Source: Oligoflexia bacterium (GTDB taxonomy: Bacteria; Bdellovibrionota; UBA1018). Taken from it: 7,136 bases of DNA. This document shows positions 5,864 through 7,136 of this stretch, piece by piece. Position 1 is the stretch's first letter. Every line of letters starts with the position of its first letter. The notes under the pieces are model-generated. The model ran no database searches and was not told the origin of the DNA. It saw nothing but the letters and a program-made list of their open reading frames with translations. The DNA lies in NCBI GenBank assembly GCA_903854365.1, contig CAINWE010000299.1, positions 1-7,136 on the forward strand. Direction: 5' to 3'. A program made the translations under genes and the position numbers.

Positions 5864-6832
5864 ATGGCAAAAGTACTTATCATTGCAGAACAGCGAGACG
5901 GTCGCCTTAAAAAATCAACTTTCGAGCTCATCGGAGCCTCTCATGCCGCGGGTAACGAGACCCATGTCGCCCTATTAGGCGAAAGCATTGCAGGCCTTGC
6001 TCAGGAACTGGCCGACTACGGCGCACAAAAGATCCACGTTGGGGATCATACTGGTTTGAAGTTCTACACGTCTGAAGCCTACGCAAAGGTTCTTTTGCCG
6101 ATGATCCAAAGTCTTTCTCCGGGGATTATTTTGGCCAGTCATACTCCGACCGGCAGGGATCTGATGCCCCGACTTGCAGCTCAGTTGAACGTGGGCCTCG
6201 CCAGCGATTGCACCCAACTCAGCTTTGCTGGGGAGCAAATTCAAGTGAGGCGGCCCGTCTATGCAGGAAAGGCCACCGTTGAGGTCGAGTTTCTTGGAGC
6301 AGGGCCTCGCATGGCAACTGTACGACCCAACGCCATCGGAATCCCTAAGCCCGACTCTACTAAGCAGGCAGAAGTCATCTCTCTCACCGTCGCTCTCGGC
6401 ACTCCTGTCACCCGAGTCGTCGAGGTCATTAAAGGGACGAGCGCCCGACCCGATGTAACTGAGGCATCGATCGTCATTTCTGGCGGACGCTCTCTGAAGA
6501 ACGCTGAGAATTTCAAACTTTTAGAGGACACCGCAGACGTAGTCGGAGGTGCAGTAGGAGCCTCGCGTGCAGCTGTCGACGCGGGCTATCGACCTCACCG
6601 AGATCAAGTAGGTCAGACCGGCAAGGTAGTTTCTCCATCCCTCTATGTTGCCTGCGGCATCAGCGGGGCAATTCAACATCTCGCTGGAATGAGAACCTCC
6701 AAAATCATTGTCGCCATTAATACGGATCCAGAGGCCCCAATTTTTCAAGTGGCTGATTACGGAGTAGTCGGCGATCTATTTACGGTCGTTCCCCTGCTGC
6801 AAGAAGAACTGAAAAAGATCAGAGATCACTGA
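5864..6832 (+). CDS. etfA: Electron transfer flavoprotein, alpha subunit
   Basis: EtfA carries the redox-active FAD of the EtfAB heterodimer and hands electrons to a membrane quinone reductase. The 322 residues have an N-terminal nucleotide-binding-like domain (MAKVLIIAEQRDG; SHTPTGRDLMPRLAAQL at 92-108) and the C-terminal FAD domain: ISGGRS (205-210), VGASRAAVDAG (231-241), QVGQTGK (248-254), YVACGISGAIQH (261-272, the family signature), AIN at 284-286 and PIFQVADYGVVGDLF (292-306). Nothing essential is missing. The ATG at 5864 gives the canonical N-terminus. A GTG at 5858 would add only Met-Ile and overlap etfB by 4 nt; it sits closer to AAGG (5850-5853), so the exact start is slightly uncertain. 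The stop codon lies inside a terminator-like hairpin. Confidence 0.95.
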   Translation: MAKVLIIAEQRDGRLKKSTFELIGASHAAGNETHVALLGESIAGLAQELADYGAQKIHVGDHTGLKFYTSEAYAKVLLPMIQSLSPGIILASHTPTGRDLMPRLAAQLNVGLASDCTQLSFAGEQIQVRRPVYAGKATVEVEFLGAGPRMATVRPNAIGIPKPDSTKQAEVISLTVALGTPVTRVVEVIKGTSARPDVTEASIVISGGRSLKNAENFKLLEDTADVVGGAVGASRAAVDAGYRPHRDQVGQTGKVVSPSLYVACGISGAIQHLAGMRTSKIIVAINTDPEAPIFQVADYGVVGDLFTVVPLLQEELKKIRDH

Positions 6833-6838
6833 CTTTTT
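6812..6838 (+). terminator. Weak terminator-like hairpin spanning the etfA stop codon
   Basis: AAAAAG (6812-6817) and TCAG (6819-6822) pair with CTGA (6829-6832) and CTTTTT (6833-6838): ten pairs with one bulged A (6818) and a six-base loop. The right arm ends in a five-T run, as in bidirectional A-tract/U-tract terminators. The GC content of the stem is low, so termination is probably partial. It would reduce read-through from etfBA into the following membrane gene. Confidence 0.4.
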
Positions 6839-6864
6839 GCTCGGAATTAAATGCAGGTTGTAAT
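6836..6864 (+). promoter_or_regulatory. Possible promoter of the membrane oxidoreductase gene
   Basis: TGTAAT (6859-6864) matches five of six -10 consensus bases. The -35 candidates about 16-17 bp upstream, TTTGCT or TTGCTC (6836-6842), match only three positions. It sits in the 63-nt gap between etfA and the next gene, just behind the terminator-like hairpin, which makes a new transcript start plausible but unproven. Confidence 0.22.
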
Positions 6865-6895
6865 CACTTCGGGTTCTGATTAAGATCGACTGGTT

Positions 6896-7136
6896 ATGAC
6901 CTGGCAAACCTATCTCCTGTTGGTATTGGCGACTTCTGCATTTAGTTACTCTGCTTATCGTTTTAGCCTTTTGTATCGATTGATGAAGAATCATCAAGGA
7001 AAGTCGTTCCGCCTGGATCGAATTCCTGAAAGAATTCTTACCACGATCATCAATGTGCTAGGTCAGAAAGCTGTTCTAAGAAAAAGAGCCGCTGGGATCA
7101 TGCACACGACGATCTTCTGGGGATTTTTAATTATCA
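6896..7136 (+). CDS. Partial membrane Fe-S oxidoreductase, ETF:menaquinone oxidoreductase-like (N-terminal 80 residues)
   Basis: An open frame from ATG 6896 runs off the window end. The protein begins with a membrane segment (YLLLVLATSAFSYSAYRFSLLY, about residues 6-27). A cytoplasmic stretch with RLDRIPERI (39-47) and VLGQKAVLRKRAAG (54-67) follows. GIMHTTIFWGFLII (67-80) then starts a second membrane segment, where His70 is a possible heme ligand. The GQ...GxxHxxIFWGF pattern is typical of the NarI-like cytochrome b domain at the start of membrane Fe-S (DUF224/CCG-domain) oxidoreductases encoded next to etfBA, which are thought to pass ETF electrons to menaquinone. The CCG/cluster-binding domains expected later lie outside the window, so the call rests on this domain and context. 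There is no strong Shine-Dalgarno; AAGA at 6882-6885 is about 10 nt upstream. Confidence 0.68.
   Translation, partial: MTWQTYLLLVLATSAFSYSAYRFSLLYRLMKNHQGKSFRLDRIPERILTTIINVLGQKAVLRKRAAGIMHTTIFWGFLII

Overview
The window is a tightly packed, one-strand (+) stretch of a Gram-negative bacterial chromosome of moderate GC. An outer-membrane-type barrel protein, an LptM-type lipoprotein and a diaminopimelate (DAP) pathway that appears to use LL-DAP aminotransferase point to a proteobacterial or 'delta'/Bdellovibrionota-like organism. That placement is an inference from gene content; there is no rRNA or other taxonomic marker here.

Layout: (1) 1-735, the 3' part of a gene for a proline-rich, C-terminally beta-barrel-like envelope protein that enters from outside the window. 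(2) 773-5077, a lysine/DAP cluster: lptM-like lipoprotein, lysA, dapA, dapB and a dapL-type aminotransferase. Three of its four junctions overlap: ATGA at lptM/lysA, GTGA at dapA/dapB, and 17 nt at dapB/dapL. The fourth, lysA/dapA, has a 43-nt gap. (3) 5088-6832, etfB and etfA, starting only 10 nt after dapL. (4) 6896 to the window end, the first 80 codons of a membrane protein that resembles the N-terminus of the membrane-bound Fe-S oxidoreductases (ETF:menaquinone oxidoreductase type) often encoded beside etfBA.

How the genes work together: DapA condenses pyruvate with aspartate semialdehyde. DapB reduces the product to tetrahydrodipicolinate. The DapL-type enzyme transaminates this directly to LL-DAP, bypassing the succinylase or acetylase steps. 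LysA decarboxylates meso-DAP to lysine. DapF (the epimerase), LysC and Asd are not in the window. EtfBA would collect electrons from acyl-CoA or similar dehydrogenases and pass them to the quinone pool through the downstream membrane protein.

I see no mobile element, CRISPR array, tRNA or rRNA and no convincing minus-strand gene. No wholly new system is evident. The strongest unexplained signal is a perfect 13-bp inverted repeat (3139-3151 / 3164-3176) centred exactly on the dapA stop / dapB start. It buries the dapB ribosome-binding site in the stem and puts its GTG start in the loop, which suggests a translational-coupling switch. A second, weaker hairpin sequesters the dapL ribosome-binding site, and a third, terminator-like one spans the etfA stop codon.
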